Shown here piece after piece: positions 22,501 to 35,189 of a stretch of 64,000 bases of DNA. This stretch comes from Lunularia cruciata (taxonomy: Eukaryota > Streptophyta > Marchantiopsida > Lunulariales > Lunulariaceae): the NCBI GenBank assembly GCA_948567375.1, contig OX419755.1, positions 48,551,001 to 48,615,000 on the forward strand. Direction: 5' to 3'. Below the pieces are notes generated by a model, which did no database searches, had not been told where the DNA came from, and worked only from the letters and a program-made list of their open reading frames with translations. The translations under genes were made by a program, and so were the position numbers. Positions within the stretch are counted from its first letter, which is position 1. Every line of letters begins with the position of its first letter.

Positions 22501-25500
22501 ACTTGCAAGAAGCTTGTGCACAAGAGCACAACCTTTAGCTACATGGCCACTTACCTTGTAATGTTTGGAAGGGGCTTTCTTGAATTGATGAATGGAGAGA
22601 GATCAAAAAAATTGAGCATGTTATATGTTGTCATACAAATCAGCTCAGAATTGGAAAAAATTACATGGGAGAAGGCCTCACCAAAAATAGAGCAAAACAA
22701 GGATTAAAGACAATTGATGACATGTTTAATGCCAGAATAAGTATGTTGTTTGATAGTAGAGATCATATTGTTCCGCATGCTCTTGTAACTCTAAGAGAAG
22801 ATGATGCTTTTGCAAAGATGATATTGGAAGAAGACTATTCTTCACAAGTCACATGTGAACCCCTAGTGCAACCAATGCACTATTATGCTACCAAGGACAC
22901 ACTTCCATCAAGAATTGGTTTCTTAGAAGGTTTGCAATCCATTGTTTTTCCTAAACCTAGCACACAAGAATCAGATTATAGTCCTTATGTACCATACTCT
23001 TAAAATTTTGCTGCAGTTGAGCATTGGCAAGAGGAGGAGAGCAAACCTCATCACATCATTCTTAACCAAGTATTCCATGTGTGAACCCATGAGCCTCTAA
23101 AGGAGATCAAGAAATAGAAGTGGAGCTCAATGGTGAGAATGAATGAGTGAATCCTAGAAGAGAAGGAAAGTAGCTCAAGTTAAGACACACACTTCTTCAA
23201 TTAAAGCCATGTTTGAATATGATCTTTTATGTGTTGCAAAAATCAGAACTATAACTACCAAATCTAGACAGATTTGCAAGCTTGCTTAAATTGAGGCATA
23301 AAGACTTGCCAAGATAGAGAAATTGAGAGTGCAAAGTGAAATAGGGAAGAATACATTGAATTCCAAGATGGAGAAGAGGAGAATGAAGGAAAGGAATGCC
23401 AAGTCCAAATGGTTTCAAAATGCAATTATAGACTTAGCAAAAGTAAGGAAAACACCCAAGGAAATAAAGAGCATCATGAGCATGGTTCCCAACTCAGATG
23501 AAACTCTTTCCCATTTAGAGAATAATGAGTAATCTCTATTACTGACTAGTAATTGTAGAGGTATGATACCACTTAAAATAGTTTTTCACATATGTATTTT
23601 CCTTGGTTTATATAACTCACTTAATATATAATCTTCATTGTTTTTCTTTGTTCATCTTATATGTTTGATTATCTTCTATGCTTGATTCAGCTTTGTCCAT
23701 TGTCTATCATACATTTTTTGTGCTTGATTTATGTGTAATGAACCTTCATTTGAACCCCAGTTTTTTTCTAAGGAAGTATGCCTTGGTTAAGGAGGTGAAA
23801 GAGAGGACTCGCTTCAAGGGTGACTCTTCACCCTCAAAAACTGCCCTCTTGGGACAAACATCCCTCCCAAATCTATGCACAAGTACAAAAATTTGAATTT
23901 TTTTGAAATTCAAACTATTGAGAAGAGTTAGGGGAGAGAAAATTGTTAGAAGAAGAAAAGATTGAACAAAGAGTTTTTTTGTCTATTTCAACTTGTTATT
24001 ATATCAATGTATTATGATAATTTATCAAAGAAGAGAAGGTTTTGAGAATATTAGAACTTTTGTGAAGAAGAGAAGGTTTGCACATTGAAAGAGAGAAAAT
24101 TTAGGAGATATGGTTTATGGAATTTTTTTTGAAAAGAAAAGGTTTTGAAGAAAAGAGAATGTTTAGTGAATCAACTTATGCAAAGAGACAAGGAGAGGTT
24201 TAGTGTCAAAGGAATTTGACTTGCAAAAAAGTAAGAAGAAAAGAAAATATGGATTTGAAGAAAGTAAAATAGGGCAATGAACTTGACCCATAGAGACTCC
24301 TAAGGTTGGTGAGTTGCGGAGAGAGTACACGCATAAAGGGGGAGAGAATTAAAAATACTGAGAAGAAGAGAAATAGAGCAATGAATTTGATCTGTAGGGA
24401 CTCCTAGCAATGGGGAGTTGTGGAGAGAGTACTACTTGACTGACACAAAGAGTAATTGCACAAAGGAGAGAGAATAAAGCCAAAGTGAACAAATCAGAAA
24501 TTGCAAAGAGAGATGGAGGTAGAGAGATCAGAAATTGGAAATAGAATGAAAGAGTACAAGAGAGTGGTTGATGGAGATCAATAGAGGAGAGCAGAAGCAA
24601 TTGAAGGACCTTAGTTGGTGTGATTTAAAACATTAATTGACTACATGCCCTATGTGAAATGGTGTCGGATGGACAAAGGAACAATCAATGAAGTTATAGA
24701 AAGAATACAAGAGATTGATTTGGATGCTCTTGACTTGAAAATCACACTTTGGATGGAGTATCCATGCCCGCATGTGAGTTTTTCATTAAAACTGAATTGA
24801 AATTAAAGTGAATGGATCATTCTTTTCTAGAAATCTTGCCTAAATCTTGAAATTTTGAAAGTCACAAAAACCTCATGAAAATTGTTTCACCCATGCAACC
24901 TACTTCCCCTAGTATGACCAAGCAGTTTATGTCAGCTGTGCAAACCGTAGAGTGGGTTGTAGGGGTGTGGTTTCGCATGGGGATAATTAGTCATAATAAA
25001 TATAGAAAATCTACAAATAAGATTTAAGCTTAAGGTATCATCCTCTGGACTCTAACTATGATAGATTGATATATGACTTCTGATAGTTATCTCAAAATCC
25101 AATCCATATCCTTAGATCAGGTCCTAAAATTGCAAATGTAAAATCTAGGTTCCAAGCCAAGCTTTTACTAGGTTTCCATGTCAAAGTTAGTGTTGGATTT
25201 GTTAAGTTGTATCAAAATATAGGATTGACCACACCATCTCAAGATTGATGGAACAAGCAACACTATTGTAGATAATTTCATGTTGCTTTTACTGTTCTTC
25301 CACACAAATAGTCTAATTTCAAGCTATAAACCTCAACTTTGAGATAGCAGTATAGACTAGTACCAAGCTAATCTACTTTGCCACTTCCCGCTTTATCTAA
25401 AAATATTAGATTCAACTTTTAGCCTTTAGTAGAACCAAACATTCAAGCTAGCACCTATAGTGCAGCCTTAGCCAAACTTTCAAAAAACAATGTGGGAGTC

Positions 25501-28500
25501 TTACAAGTCTTTTGGATCCACTACTACTTTGCCATAAATAGTCATCACTTTACATTATCTTTGGCCACTAATATCTACTTGTGTGCTTGGAAAGGTACAT
25601 CTCACTCTGAAAAGTAAATTTGAGTTTTCACTCATTATATCTATATCTTACTATATCTATATTTGCATAATCACTTTTAGCATGACATGCTCATAATGCA
25701 TGTACATTGATAGGAGTGTGAGTAAGCGTTATGAATGATCTTCATATTGAATTATTGGTTGAACTCTAACTTTGGGGTTAACTTTGGAGGTTGTGCCAAT
25801 AAACATTCTTGTGTTATGATATGATATATAACATTCTTATGTTAGATGGTGAATCTAAACCACTCCGTGGTTTAGATTCACCATTTAATGTTATAATGTG
25901 TAGGTTCCATCCTATACTGAAATTTCATGGACTTATAACAAGGATACTCATTGAGCAAGCATTAGAGAGAGAGAGAGAGTTAGCTCCAACTATTGATATG
26001 ATTCAAGATTCATTTTGTTTGCCTAGGGAGCGTACTCCAAGGGGGACAACAATTCCACAAAGTTCAGTTGAAGATTGGTTTCTAGTGAGAAACCATATTT
26101 CAATGAGATATTTAATCCAACATTATGCATACCATGCATTCAGGCCTTTCTTCTAGATAATTATGTTCTCTTCTTATTCCATCTAGGCATCTCAAAGTAA
26201 TACATGGGAATTTCATTTTGATAGTGAAGAGTAAGATGGAGCATTTTTACTTGAGTGTTCTATGGTTGGGTACAGCTTATTTTATTTGATATTGAGGTAG
26301 AGCTAAGTGTAGTTTATATGCTTCTTCACCACCTAGATTTAAGATGCTTTTGTGTGACCCATTTAGGGCAATTCCTCACACACTTATTCATCAAGAGAGG
26401 ACTTGTGGATGAGGAAGAGTTGGTATATGGCCCAGGAGAGACTAAGGAGGTTTATAATATTATGGTAAATTTTTTCCTTTTGTATATTTCAAGTTATCAT
26501 AACCTTTGGTTTTAAACTTAATTGAGTTATGAAATGTATGTGCTCTACACTCCTCCTTGGTATATTTCATGCCAAGAAACTTTATAATGCACCACTTGGA
26601 CATTGTCATGCACAAAAACAATGAGGAGACACTAAGAAGAGAGGCAATTGAAGGAATTGAACTTTGTGTATATAAGGAAGCAACTCTTTTAGATTCTCTT
26701 GAAACTTGCAATGTGGAACTTTACCAAGTTCAAAATACCAGTGCTATGGTTAGCTCAACTCCATGGTTGGCTTAATTCAATTTTATTGTTCTCAACTTCC
26801 TACTACCATTTATCATGAGCCAAAATTATGAAGAAGGAGGTACTGCAAAGTATTCTTGCAAGTTACTACTTCCTTACAATGCACATATTGAGCCTGTAGA
26901 GAGTCCTCTATCTTCCATAAGAGGTGCTCAAGGGGTATGTTCAATTAAGTGATATCCTAACTAGTTCACACTTGTGTGTGATCATTCATTTCCTTACTTT
27001 TGTGAGTACTTCAAGCTAGCTCTTCTATGCGCTAAACTTTGTGAGCAAAAATGCACAAGGAAAATTAAAACTTTATGTATCTAACTATGTTCAATATGTT
27101 CTATATGTAGTTGATTATATATAGTAAAATTATCATCTTTGAAGTACTTTTGCTTCCAACTAAACCATTATATGGAGCCACATTATTTGATAATGGACAA
27201 TGAAGTGCAAAATTGCATGCCTTTAAAATTGGATCATGTCATCAAGTTGATGACATAAGTTATTTTTGATGCAAGTACTTTTGTGCAAGGTTTAGCTCGG
27301 ACAATTGCAAGATTAGGAAGAAGTAGATCCATGGTATGTAATAGAATAACCCACAAACCATGTAAACACCACAATTTGCATAAATTAGACAATCAATTTT
27401 GCATGCAAACCATGATCACCTCCCATTTGTATGGTTTGACCTAGGTGGTTTGTGCGGCATTACTAGTATGTGTGATGTTTGCAATTTGCGTATGCTAGGA
27501 GATTGCACAGAAGTTGGTTTGTGCAGTTTGTAGTCTTTGAATTAGATAGTTTTCCTCTCTAGAAACATTTTCAATTATGCTACTATCCTGAATTAACTTG
27601 AAGTCAAATCTTAGTATAGTGGAATTATGCTTAAAATGTGCATTTGTGTGCTTGGAGTCCAAGAAATAATCATCTTGAGACATGGTTGAGTTACTATCTT
27701 GTGCACTAGTTCAACAAGTGGAAAAAAAACACGGTTGAGTTATTGTCTTGTGAACTAGATAGACATGGTAAAAAATCAATGGGAATCAATATCATATGTA
27801 GCATACAGAACTCCACCTCCAAATTGATAGATTCATGAATTCATTCCTCATTTTGAGGAATGAGTTTCACTAGAAATCCAATAAAATAGTACAATAACTT
27901 AATAGCAACAAAATCCGAGAGCTAAAAGAAATTCATGAATTGTGGTACAAAGAGTCCATATTTTCTAATGTTTATAATTGCATCTCTTTCTTTGAGCATA
28001 CAAGTGTAGAATCAATGACTGCACTTGCTTGAAATTTTCCTTCAAGTAGTAAAATACAAGGGTAGAATCAAGGATTGCAATTTCTTTGACTTTTGCTTCT
28101 CTCTTACAGAGAAAGTACACATATATTTTGTCAAGAAGCTCCTTTTTTTATGCTTCTTTTTTCACATTCTTTTTCTTCTTATCAAAAAGGAACAAAGTTA
28201 ATTTGCTATATAAATGGATAAGTGACAGCAAATATTATAAGACACATGATACAAAAGTAGTATGGTGTGTGAACATCTTGTCAGTAGTTAAGTTTGTGTC
28301 TCTTTGCTTCAAAAGAATATGATAACATGAAATTAATCATGAAGTGTGTCAAAGTCTTGGACTTGCTTCAAAATGATAATATGAATTGAACCTTTATTGT
28401 TTATTATCAAGGGTTCAACAATCCAACAAGTTGGTTAAAAGAAAGGTGATCCCTCATAACATGTTCAAAAACCCAACAAGTTGGTTAAAGGAAAGGCAAT

Positions 28501-28600
28501 AGCTCATAACATGTGATCTTGTATCCTTCTTATTGAAACTTTCTCTATCTTCTATGGATATATCTTGAGATATATTTGGAATGTTTACCTCTTAACTATG
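22501..28600. other. AT-rich decayed repeat territory, no gene recognised
   Basis: Short plus-strand coding-like stretches occur at 22665-23003 (KTIDDMFNARISMLFDSRD, PSRIGFLEGLQS) and 24640-24775 (MPYVKWCRMDKGTINEVIE, DALDLKITLWMEYP). More occur at 25900-26155 (FHGLITRILIEQALERERE) and 26330-26460 (DEEELVYGPGETKEVYNIM). They look like fragments of dead mobile-element proteins, but I cannot assign a family. Two similar stretches (CTCCTARxxxTGGxGAGTTG followed by GGAGAGAGTAC) repeat at about 24271-24330 and 24378-24436. A perfect hairpin lies at 25846-25884. Confidence 0.35.
25846..25884. repeat. Perfect hairpin, 18-bp stem, 3-nt loop
   Basis: ATGGTGAATCTAAACCAC (25846-25863), loop TCC, then the exact reverse complement (25867-25884). 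Weaker pairing may extend outward. Confidence 0.9.
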
Positions 28601-28650
28601 ACAATTCACACAATGAATGCCATCTATCTTTTGAAATCCCTATGTAGTGC

Positions 28651-29658
28651 TCATTGACAATGTGAGTACAAGCTACACATTTGTTGAAGTCTATTTGATC
28701 TCAAGACCACTGCACTTGAAAAGAAGGTACCAATAAAATAAAGTACCAAATGACTCATGGGAACATAGGCCAAATCACCTAAAAGATATTGATGGGAAAT
28801 AAATGATTTGTTAGCTCTTCTTGTAGTCAAATCCCTACATATGGTTGCCTTTTTAAACATATCATATCATGGCAAGATATCCTTGCATATGAAAAGATAA
28901 AATACCTATGAGCAAAAATACAAGAACAAAATCTCACATTGAATTATGACCTGATTGAAGCATACAAGAATCCAAGAAATTTTGAACAAAATTTTGAACT
29001 TATTGTAGCATACAAGAATCCTTGCAATCTAGTACTGCTACAATCTAGTGAACATGGAGAACAAGATGCACATACTTTACACCCAAAAAATGGATCCTTA
29101 CCACTTGGGAAGTGTATTATCTTCCTCATGTCATCATAGATTACTTGTCCAATGATAGAATAATATCCTTTCCAACTAAAATCAGTTTCATCATCAAATT
29201 TTGGTCTTTAAGGTAGGAGGAAAAGGGTTTTTTCAACCAATCCCACACATCCTAACTCCTTTTGCCCCAAATACTTGTGAAATTCTTTCTCTTTCTTCCA
29301 TATGAGACCGAACAACCTCTTTTGCTAGATTTTCTGAAATGGCAATGATTACTCTATCAATGAATTGTGTGATGGACCCTATGCTAATACCCTACAAGTT
29401 AGTGCCTCTAGCTATACACACACCATTTCAATTGTGGCCAAATTGGTCCAACACAACAAGAAGTTGGATCTATACTAGGGTATACTTCCTTCTCGAGTTT
29501 TTCTCCTTGAACACCTCATGATCTTTAACTAGAGCCAACAATGTATAAAATGAATTCACATCCATCCGCATCAATTGTTTAAAAGGATTTGGATCTAGAT
29601 CTTGGAAAAGCATAGTAACAAATTTCCTAGGGTAATATGCAATGGTTTTATCCATCAA
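28651..29658 (-). pseudogene. PIF/Harbinger-like transposase remnant
   Basis: Minus-strand fragments in order resemble a Harbinger/HARBI1-type DDE transposase. RMDVNSFYTLLALVKDHEVF (29580-29520) is the N-terminal helical region, and SIGSITQFIDRVIIAI lies near 29350. FDDETDFSWKGYY with QVIYDDMRKIIHF (29200-29120) is the core with a candidate acidic residue. QYLLGDLAYVPM with LVLYFIGTF (28790-28730) matches the late GDSAY-type motif. Stops and frameshifts lie between the blocks, so it is dead. No terminal inverted repeats or TAA/TTA target duplications were identified. The family call rests on motif order from memory. Confidence 0.6.
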
Positions 29659-29699
29659 ATAGCAAGAAGCATGGGCAAAGTCCCACCATCATAGAAATA

Positions 29700-30180
29700 T
29701 AGCAAACTCTTCAATGAGTACAATTTTCATCTTTATCCATGTCACAACATTTGTAGCACTAGAGCTCGTTTACTCAGATGCCAGAGTGTTAGCCTTGGTC
29801 ATCATAGTTATATTAGTACTTTCTCAAAGACTACTTATTGGCAACCAAATTTCATGTTAGAGCTACTAATTCATACAATTGGAGTTATCATCAATCAAAT
29901 TGTTTGCATTGTGAGATGTGCTATCAATGGCACAATAATGGTTTGGAATGCTAGGTTGATTTTGAGAGATATACTTTTGAAATGCAACTCTAGAGATTCC
30001 ACTTCTTGATGTTGAGCCTTTGAATTCTTGACAATGGTAGATAGAGGCCGGTGAGCGTCACTTTGAGTCTCTTACCTAGAGTGTGTATAGTTTGACAATG
30101 CAATCAAAGCTAATTTTTTGGCAAGATTGAGTTGAGTATGACTGCTTTTTATTTGAGTTGAGTTGGAGATTTATTTATTA
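29700..30180 (+). repeat. D-family LTR fragment
   Basis: Plus-strand similarity to the LTR at 40907-41457 runs through matching words: GTGTTAGCCTTGGTCATCATAG, GACTACTTATTGGCAACC, GTGAGATGTGCTATCAATGG, TTGAGCCTTTGAATTCTTG and GTCTCTTACCTAGAGTG. The first ~200 bp of the LTR are missing. It follows directly on the Harbinger remnant and has no attached internal region. Confidence 0.7.
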
Positions 30181-30199
30181 TATCAAGAAGTGAGCTCAA

Positions 30200-30900
30200 G
30201 AGAAAATTGGGTGTAGGAACTAAAGGCGTTGGTAGTATCTCCAAGCCTAGTAAATCATATTGTCTTTGATCATAGTTATTTAATTGTTGTCTATTTATAG
30301 TTATATGGATATTGTGTGTGAGCCTTGCTTGATTTCCTATTGATTTGACAGATTTGTTAAACCTAATGCAGAAGCATTGTCAAAGTTTCACAAATTAATG
30401 GGCGTTCAATTATGGTGAAATTGGATTGATATGAGCACATGGAAAATTTGGGCTAAGGGATGCAAATTGGGCCAAATTTGAAGCATTGTAGGTGGATTTT
30501 AGAATTTATGAATCCACTCAAATTAGGGATTTGGAAGTCCTCATCTACTCAATTTGACTTAATTTGATAATTAAATGCAAATAGATTTGAAGGTTAGCCA
30601 ATTGTAGTAGAAGTTTGTCAAATTATAAAAGGTTATCCAGATTTGAAGGTTGTGTTAGCATAAGTTGTCCAAAGTTGTAGGTTGTCCAATTTTGGTTGAA
30701 TTTGGTAGAGATTAGCTAGATTTAGAAAAGATTTGAATTTGCAAGAAAAAAGACCTTATTTGGCTAAATTTTGGCATTTAGAGACTCTAAGGTATAATTA
30801 TGTGGGCTGAGGAGGCTTCAAAGACCAAAAGGCTATCAAGAAAGCTTGTTGGAATAAGGCTAGCCAATTTAGTTGATTTTTTGGTAGTTTGTGGTAGTTG
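30200..30900. other. AT-rich stretch, nothing recognised
   Basis: Between the LTR fragment and the tRNA-like repeat I see repeated short words such as GATTTGAAGGTT and AAATTTGG, with many stops in every frame. No gene or element boundary was found. Confidence 0.4.
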
Positions 30901-30909
30901 TTTGGCAAA

Positions 30910-31070
30910 ATCTACACACCTTTAAGTATTATGAGCAAGAGGGTTTAAATCTCCAATCTTTGGTTCCTAAATTGGTGCTCTAGCCAATTGGTCCACCTTC
31001 ACTTGTTGTTCTAGTGACTAGTAGACTAATACATATACTCATGTAGCTTTGGCTAGGAGAAGATATTTGA
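30910..31070 (-). repeat. tRNA-Thr-like SINE-type repeat, copy 2
   Basis: On the minus strand the core GGACCAATTGGCTAGAGCACC is followed by an anticodon-like region and AGATTTAAACCCTC. It parallels copy 1 (17682-17752) position by position. Matching flanks on both sides are TCTCCTAGCCAAAGCTA upstream and GTGTAGATTT with CAAACAACTACCA downstream. The T-arm has lost its pairing. Two copies in opposite orientation 13 kb apart support a dispersed repeat rather than a tRNA gene. Confidence 0.55.
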
Positions 31071-31074
31071 TCAC

Positions 31075-33551
31075 ATCCCTAGTATGTGGAATTTGGACAA
31101 TTCCTTTGGATGTGACCTCTAACTCCACAACCAAAACAATTTGTATCATTGAAATTTCTAGTTGGTTGGCCTCCTCTATATAGATAGTTTCCATGACCCC
31201 TAAGCCTTCTCCTAAAATTTTGGTCTACCTCTCTTTTCTCTCATAGCTGCACTACATTGATCTTGAGATCTGCAAGTTGCTCTTTGATGATTTGCAGCAG
31301 ATCTTTTGGTGGAGGTGTAAGAACCATAGCAACAACTACTTGTGGTGTAACCTTGGCCACCAAAGTCTCAAAAGCTCCACTATAATTTTAGCCTTGTGGA
31401 GGATGCACAACCTCCTTCACCACAAAATCAGTTTCATTTCCTTCCAAACTCTCTTCCATATGGATTGTAATCTTGATAGCTTCTACCTTAGAAGAAGGTT
31501 TTTCATATCTCATTTTACTTCAAATTTGTGGATTTCACCTTGCCACAAATTCTTGTTGAGCATGACTACTATCTCAATCATAGTAGTCTCTATATCATCC
31601 CCACTCTTTCTCAATATTCTGCAGATATAAGGATTCTTATTTCTTCACTCTTTCTGCATAGACTTCCCCTTTCTCTTCATCTTCTTGCTTGAGGGAGGTA
31701 ACCTCACTCATCAATCTCTCATAACTTTCATTCAAAAGAATTTTTTCAATGAGTGTTGTAGTCGAACTCTCCCAAGACTCATAAACTCTCTTAAGACTCC
31801 TCTCGTATATCTTTCTTCTCTCTTTTGGTATTTTGATTCATACCATGTGACAACTATATCTTCAAAAAAAATCCGGTAATAATGAAGCCCACTCATGCTT
31901 CCTTCCTTCATTGTTTTCTATGTAAAATTTCTAGAAGTCTCTTACAAAAGTCTCCATATCCTCTCATTCTTGTCAAAGAAAACTGAAATTTTCCTCATCT
32001 TAGCCCTTCACTACCTTTCTTTATTTATGGTCTTCCACCCTATAACTAATAGAGCAAAAACATGACTAACACCATTTCAGAGTAGTCAACTATAGGTAAC
32101 ACACAATGTTAAGGTTTCTTTAGGATTTCCACTTCATAATCAAATCCCAAGGTGAATATTATTTGACCTATCATGGATAGTTTATCCATCAATTGAAGAG
32201 TTATCTCTATCATTCATCTTGAATGCTATTTGATGAAGGTAGTTTTTTTGTAGCGGTACTAAGACTCTCCCCAAGATCTTTCACCAAAGTTTCTAAAATT
32301 TCTATTATGCCACTAAACTCATACTCTTTTGGAAGTCCTTCCACTCCACAAACCTCATTCAACTTCTTGGTCTTAGATCTCCTCTCTCACAATCTTGGTG
32401 AAGAAGGTCAACATGCAATCCCAATTCAAATAAGCTTCTTCTTTCCATCAATCTCTTGCTCTCAGAGGTCAATGGGCATGAACTTGCCTTATGTCTCTTT
32501 TCTCCACATAAAAATCACTTAGAATGATTCTTTCCTCCAAGTGGGTGGTGTAGGTTTTTAGATCCTCTCAATGCTCTTCAAATTCTATTTTAAACTCTTT
32601 TTTTGCATATCAACCCTTGCTCTTGGGGAACCTTGCATAACTTCAACTTCCACTCTTGATTGCTTCCAAGATGAGTTAAAATACTCAAACATGCTTTTGG
32701 TTGTTCTCATACTCCTCATGCATTAGAACTCAACTCCCTAAAAATGACCCTTCTTCACAATCTTAGTCAATACTCTCAATTGGTAAATCTAAATTATTTG
32801 CAACTTTTTGCATACAAGCTCCACTCTAAGGAGTACTCCCATAAAATATTTCAGTCCTTTTCAGTTGGCAATTTGGTCCAGGCACCTCTCTACTTAGTAC
32901 ACATACTCTAAGATTTGGTAAAAAACAACCTCCTTTACTTCAAAAATCCATAACTCCCTCTACAAACATGGTCTCTTGCAAACTTTTAAGCGCAAGGTGC
33001 CTTTTCTACCACTTCATTTTCTCAAAAAATTTGAAGCAACCCTACCCAAATTGTAAAAATAGAAGACTCTATACAAAATTCCAAAGAGCATGTATTTTTT
33101 GAAGCAATTTACCTTATTATATTCCAAACATTCTAGCCCAATGCATATAGTAGCTTTCATAGTAATTCTAAGTGCCCAACTAACTAAAAAATAACCCAAG
33201 CTATTATTTACAAAATCTCAAGTCCAGATCTCAAGCCCAAAAAAATTGAAGTTTTTACCTAAAATTAATGTAATTTCCAAATCTATGGTCCACCTCACAC
33301 AATCTCTCCAAGTCCTCTCATGTGTATAGGATGTATAATATCACCTCAAAAACATCATAATGAACTTCAACATATACAAATGAGTTTATGTTCTCTAACA
33401 CAAGTTCAACTCTCTCCTCCCATAATGTTTTGTCTAATTGAGCTCTCATAGTCTCCTTCAAACTAATATACAATTGAACATGAAACATTGTCTTGCCTTT
33501 TAGAGAAGTCTCGGCAATTGGACCAAAACTGTAAGTTGGCTTGTCTTTCAC
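31075..33551 (-). pseudogene. Retrotransposon gag remnant with CCHC knuckle
   Basis: On the minus strand a zinc knuckle CFGCGVRGHIQRNC (C-x2-C-x4-H-x4-C) lies at about 31140-31095, preceded by an arginine/glycine-rich tract (RRRLRGHGNYLYRGGQ). Upstream (about 31780-31640) SLKQEDEEKGEVYAERVKK resembles the late capsid helix of Ty3-type gag, where EYAERV-like words are common. The remainder to 33551 is charged, has a stop every few tens of codons and is not assigned. No protease or RT follows below 31075; the tRNA-like repeat and LTR fragment replace them. Confidence 0.5.
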
Positions 33552-33559
33552 TCAAGATG

Positions 33560-34430
33560 GACCTTTGATGGCTATTATTATAGTGCACCATGGAATTAGA
33601 AGGGAAAGAACTATGACAAGACCAATTAGATAAATTCTCATATTTGTTGGCTTTTTTTTTATTGTGTGGAAAAAAATATATATATTTTCCGGCCTTGTGA
33701 AATTGTAAAAGGTCATCTATATTGTAGATGAATGACCCGATAAAGTAAAGAGTCCAGCCTAGACGGCCGTAGGTTTACCTCGCTCACCGATCTGGGCTAC
33801 TGCTCTACGAAACTCCATCATATTTCTCCAAGTCTAGAACTCCAAGACACCTCTAAGACTCAAGATATTGTTCATTAAAGAAATAAATGAAAGAGAGATA
33901 GTTATGAATGAAAGGATGATGAATACCTCTTCATCCCTAGCTTATATACTTGTGAAAAAACTACATATCAAGTTATTACTTACTAGAGTAGCTCAAGTTA
34001 CTAGGGTAAAAGTCATATAATATTGAAAATGTAACAAAATATCTATATACATGGAAAATTTCCATGAGTAAGTGGTCTTATCTTCACCTACCAACTAAGT
34101 CAAATATTCTTTCACTTGGACTATCCTTGGACTAAAAAAGAATTTGTACCAAAAGAGCTTGTGGGCCCAAGAGTTCTCAACTCTTTCCTCAAAGCTAAAT
34201 AACTAAGAATAATATCAAGTGAATACACTAGAAAAAAAAGAGTGATGCTCACTCTTTTCTCTTTATCTAGAATACGGATCACTTTTATCTTAATTAGGAC
34301 TAATTCTAGCTAATCATAACTAATATAGAAATTTAGCTTATATATATATATATATAATATTTCTCAACTATTTGCAATACTAAGGTTAATATTCTTATTG
34401 AACATACATTCACCAATGGGTATTATAGGG
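33560..34430. other. AT-rich stretch with a short GC-rich block
   Basis: No gene recognised. A GC-rich block at about 33745-33820 (containing GACGGCCGTAGG and CTCGCTCACCGATCTGGGC) stands out from AT-rich surroundings. On the minus strand a TATA-like TATATAAGCTAGGG lies near 33952. It may be an LTR and leader belonging to the gag remnant below, but no partner copy is present. A (TA)n run sits at about 34338-34358. Confidence 0.35.
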
Positions 34431-34539
34431 CAAAGTAGACAGCACAAATCTCATGGAGCAAGTGGAGGGCCTAGTGCACTTGGACTCTAACTTTCATTTT
34501 CTTGTCAACAATAGCCAATGGGTGGTGGTGTTTCTTGTG

Positions 34540-34590
34540 GACTTGTGGTGGGCTTCAGCACAAGAAAGTGTGTTCCTAGAGTAGTAGGCA
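34540..34590 (+). pseudogene. Element D2 gag zinc-knuckle remnant
   Basis: DNA here aligns with the D knuckle (CWTCGGPHYRREC): ACTTGTGGTGG is kept, one base has been lost just before it, and the final TGT cysteine codon remains. Protein upstream is not recognisable, so D2 appears truncated within gag. Confidence 0.5.
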
Positions 34591-35189
34591 TGATACCTAT
34601 GGAGCACCAGAGCTAGCCCAAAGATAGTGTGACCATCACCACAAATTTGGTTATATTAGTGATTGATGCTTTGATCTCCACCCGGAGTTATAGAGTGGAA
34701 GGGCCGCTATGGCAAGTAGTAGAGGAGCTTGAGGTCACGGGGGACAAGGTGGTAAAGGACTTACACTTGGTAGAGGCCCAATACTTACTCTTGCTTTAGA
34801 TATAACCATGGCTACTCAGATTGAGTAGCTAGAGTAGAGATTGGCTAGCATGGTCATACCTTAGAGGAAATCAAAATCAAGCCTTGAAGCTTCCAACTCT
34901 TATGTAGGTGATAGATGTCCTTGGCTTTATATGCAAAGCAATACAAGTAGATGCATATATTGCAATGACTAGGAGTGCAATACATGCTCTAAAGCCTACA
35001 AGAGCATCAGTGGAGTTGGACCCATAGAGAAGAGAGGCTAGTAAATAGGTCAAATTTCTGCAATCTTTCACACTCTTTGAGGCACTATAGACAACATCCA
35101 TGGCTCTCAAACATCCCAGTGTATGTGTGAGAGGTAGTGATAGAGTGTATGATGGACTAGACACTAGTCAGTCATGTGCTACCACATAG

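Noticed and set aside
33745-33820. tRNA or SINE in the GC-rich block
   Set aside because: I could not fold a cloverleaf or find A and B boxes with correct spacing on either strand.
34877-35164. Minus-strand open frame of 95 codons in D2
   Set aside because: The plus strand here aligns with element D coding sequence, so this is an antisense shadow.
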